A stretch of 64,000 nt of DNA from Stagonosporopsis chrysanthemi. Lineage: Eukaryota > Ascomycota > Dothideomycetes > Pleosporales > Didymellaceae. The number at the start of each line of letters is the position of its first letter. Within the stretch, counting starts at the first letter, position 1. The stretch covers positions 45,678 through 109,677 of the forward strand of contig JAFISE010000112.1 in the NCBI GenBank assembly GCA_022560025.1, in the 5' to 3' direction. Shown in pieces: positions 61,301 to 64,000 of the stretch. Position numbers and translations under genes: made by a program. The notes below the pieces were generated by a model that saw nothing but the letters and a program-made list of their open reading frames with translations, searched no databases and was not told the origin of the DNA.

Positions 61301-62130
61301 GCGAGCTCGACCAAATGGGAAAATTGTTTGACCCAGCCAGACGAATTGCGCGTGAACCAGAATAGCGCTCTGACGCCTAGTAAGCCAACAGCGATGAGCC
61401 CAAGTCCAACCTCGACAGCTCTTCTGTAGACCGTCGTGATCTCTTGCCGTGTGGCATCGAATTCAGGCGGCGGAAACAGTACTTCCATGGCCTTGTGAGA
61501 GTTCTGGGAGTCTTGCCGATCATGCTCGAGCATCTCGTCTGACTTTTCAATACCATCGGTTCCTGTCCGTGTCTTCGGCTGGATCCCTACCGCTGGCTCA
61601 TTTTCTGCGGTACTCTTGAGGTCTTTATCTGTGAAGTCGTGAATCACTACGGGCAAATGTGTTACAGGATCTGTAACCTCCCGTTCTGTGCCGTCTGCGT
61701 CGAACTTCTTCATGGTTTTACGCGCCTTTTTGGGGTCTTGCTCAGTCAAGACACCTTCTGTTGTATCTTGGGCCGGGCCCTCGGAGTCCTGGTCTTGAGG
61801 CAGCTGCTTATTGTCGACTCTCGGCGTGCGTCCAGCATGGTCTGCAGCCTCTTCCCTTTCCCTCTCGATGTTTTTGTTTTCTGCATCGTAGGGCTGGTTC
61901 CCCTCGATGTGGTCAGAAGCGCCATGTGTGAAAGCGTCGTACGCATCGCCGATTCGTTCGCGTCTGCTTCGCTGGTCTTCGTCGTCTTCGTTTGGGCTGG
62001 ATATTCCGTATTGGTCTTGTCGCCGCTGCTTCTCCTCGCGGTAACCTTGAATGGTTGGTATGGGGTTGTGGGCAGAGTATGGCTTCTTGTGCGACCGGCG
62101 CGCGCCTTCGACGTCTTCGACGCCTGACAT
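58361..62130 (-). CDS. SMP and C2-domain membrane-contact protein, Mug190/tricalbin-like
   Basis: Predicted lipid-transfer tether at ER-plasma-membrane contacts, similar to fission yeast Mug190 and tricalbins. Exons 62130-60708 and 60657-58361, with a 50-nt intron (gtaagt...ctctcag), joined as NIKLPVWVELSG, 1239 aa. The charged N-terminal 230 residues look disordered. A hydrophobic hairpin (about 233-254 and 268-288) is followed by the SMP domain (from ESTQWLNSLM, about 310, to about 540). Two C2 domains start near 578 (ILVVRVHHAFDF) and 785 (GILSVQIHQITGLE). Acidic Ca2+-site residues are partly present (DPYVTVGW, SYCTIII). The tail is acidic then basic (SSSSSDTDDDD, then KHTADRGKNKVKE). Confidence 0.85.
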
Positions 62131-63866
62131 TGCAAAGCTGTGTGGTGAGGAGGATACCGAGTAGTGTACAGAACGCGGAAGGAGAAGGTGGTGGTGAATT
62201 GAGTCGCTCAGTTGATCAATTGCTCATCGTGCGAGCAGTCATGGCGTAGTCAGCTGGTGGTTCATAATCTACAGTGTAGGAAACAAGGATCAAAACAGGT
62301 CGTACTGTCGGATGCAGGTCGGACCCGCAGAAGCTTGGAGGTTCCTCGTTTCTAGCTGCTGGAACGGTTGACGTAGGCTAGCGGATACCGATAGACTACC
62401 TTCAGGATCTCTGAGCCCAGAACGGCCACTTTCACTCCACATGGTGCACGTTATTCGCTCTGTTAAGAAGCGTCAGGTGCCGTCGAGCCGTTTCGTGAGG
62501 CTTGATCGTCATGTAATGACGTCGATTCCCGGCTTTGACGCGTTCTCAGACCACCCAGCCACATCAGCCACTTGGCAGTCGCGTGCGGGGAACCATAGAA
62601 CTCCTAAAGCTCATGCGGGTATTACTGCTGAAAGCTTGATCTTTAGTACTGCTGCGGCAAGTATGCAAGATAACCATCACAGGACGATCGCTGTTGGCAA
62701 CTATTGAGGTGCATCTGTTGCTTGTCGGTAGTCACTCGGTTCATCCTCGCCGTTCCCTGCGTCGATCTCATTGTGGCTGCCATCCACCCACCAGCCGCAA
62801 GATACTGCAGTACCATCTCATTAGAGAAGGTATACATCAATATGATGGTATGTGGACAGGTCTTACAAGCAAAACACATAGGGGTACAGTCGTGCGCCTA
62901 TTGTGCCATTCAATGCTTGAACACGTGCTAGAAATGGAGGAAGACACAACTTTAGCTGGAGAAGAGATGAAGTTTAAACCCTTTCCAGCAGAAGACCTGA
63001 AGCTTTGTCACACACTGCTTTCTCAGCATCCCCACACTGACTCTTCTCCAATGCTCGGTATTGGTGATAGTCGCCATCATTCCAAGCAAATCACAGTCAC
63101 GCTTGCACGCGCTGCGAACGAGATTTTTCATCGCACGAGTCAAGGACAGCAACAACGCTACACGTTCCTCCGCTTCACCCAATGCGATTGAGCGATAATT
63201 GAGCACCCAGGAGCTGCAATAGACATTTACTCATCGGTGTTGGATTTGCCAAAGAAACGTATCTGCCAGGAATATTCGCAAAACGGCATATATCTCGCGC
63301 CATGCAGATACCAAAATCTCACCATCGGAGCAAAATCACAATGCCATGAGCAGATCACCAGATCGCCCACCACGAGCCAAACCCCAAACCCCAAGCATTA
63401 AAACGGCTAACTCCAATCACCAACCAGATTCGCTGACAACTTTCCTGCTGACAAAGTCCCGCTGACTCAACCTGCACCCTTCAAGTCGGAATAAAGCAAT
63501 TCTCCACTCCGAAGCCACGGCATGCTGATCTCATCCCGTGGGACAGTTGCTGCGATTGACCACCCACAAGCAAATATTGCGCTCGTGAGTCGACATGGTG
63601 CGAAAATGTGGCTAAGCTTTCTCCAGATACATTTGGCGAACGCGTGGCAGGTGGGTCGGCTCATGGCGGTGTCTCGACGCGTGCATCGGCGTTGGTTGCC
63701 TGGACGTAATGTCGCGATGCGGGATGGGCGTTTTTTAGATGCATGGTCTATATCAATGCAGTTTAGCAAGGTCGGAGGCTAGTGGTGTGGGAATCGCCAG
63801 CGAGGCCATTGCTAAAAGAGTCATTCCGAGTAGTGCTGGCTTAGCAAGCTGGTGATAGAAGGGCGC
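62131..63866. other. intergenic to right edge
   Basis: No gene supported. The first 150 bases are the presumed leader of the Mug190-like gene. Short frames have no protein-like pattern. Confidence 0.45.
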
Positions 63867-63920
63867 GGGGGGGGGGGGGGGGGGGGGGGGAGGGGGGGAG
63901 GGGGGGGGGGGGGGGGGGGA

Positions 63921-63952
<32 letters not shown>

Positions 63953-63980
63953 TGGGCGCGCGGGGGGAGGGCGGGAGGGG
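63867..63980. repeat. poly-G tract
   Basis: About 110 bases nearly all G, with G24, G7, G18 and longer runs broken by single A, T or C. Not a telomere repeat. Could form G-quadruplexes if real. It is also the kind of run produced by low-signal two-colour sequencing, so artefact is likely. Confidence 0.7.
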
Positions 63981-64000
63981 GATGGCGGACTTGCGGTTGG

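Overview
This window is nuclear DNA of a filamentous ascomycete (Pezizomycotina, most likely a Dothideomycete). That is inferred from short introns (about 44-75 nt, GT...AG with CTAAC/CTGAC-type branch sites), from fungal-only families (DUF3176, 2EXR, LaeA/UMTA-type methyltransferase, INO80 subunit Ies1, small secreted proteins) and from fungal orthologues of housekeeping genes. No species can be fixed from sequence alone. Exon boundaries were placed by hand from splice signals, frame and remembered family conservation. Every multi-exon model given as intact closes in frame.

Layout. 0-4.3 kb: a small two-exon gene of an unnamed fungal family, then a broken DUF3176 membrane-protein gene. 5.8-14.7 kb: a GPI-type small wall protein, DNA polymerase delta subunit 2 (minus) and a large BEM3-like PX-PH-RhoGAP protein (minus). 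14.7-20.8 kb: a gene-poor stretch with microsatellites, a minisatellite and a TE-like 140-bp element. 20.8-31.1 kb: an accessory island holding an intact Cys-rich secreted protein, a 2EXR relic, a nonsense-carrying second copy of the first gene family, an intact LaeA-like methyltransferase, a phosphotransferase relic, an MFS transporter relic and an intact FAD monooxygenase. 31.4-42.7 kb: a conserved core with mitochondrial uS13, ER cyclophilin B, DED1, Ies1 and an intact Dal5/TNA1-type MFS transporter. 44.8-54.6 kb: an Hsp20 chaperone, an unknown acidic protein, ARO3-type DAHP synthase divergent from a 3-dehydroshikimate-dehydratase-like enzyme, a secreted Ser/Thr-rich protein and a small basic protein. 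54.9-62.1 kb: a frameshifted O-methyltransferase and a Mug190/tricalbin-like SMP-C2 protein. The window ends in a poly-G tract that may be an assembly or sequencing artefact.

How the genes relate. The core genes are ordinary and unlinked in function. ARO3 and the dehydratase-like gene share one promoter region, and both act at or near the shikimate/quinate node. The FAD monooxygenase and MFS relic are adjacent on the same strand and look like a catabolic or secondary-metabolism pair whose transporter has died.

Most notable observations: (1) the last intron of the cyclophilin B gene contains the stop of an HAEL-ending ER form, so splicing it swaps the retrieval signal for a transmembrane tail; (2) the Hsp20 gene has a weak upstream AUG opening a mitochondrial-type presequence and a strong downstream AUG opening the usual cytosolic start; (3) two members of an unnamed family have identical exon lengths and one carries an amber codon; (4) the accessory island is a graveyard of at least four broken genes around an intact secreted-protein gene.
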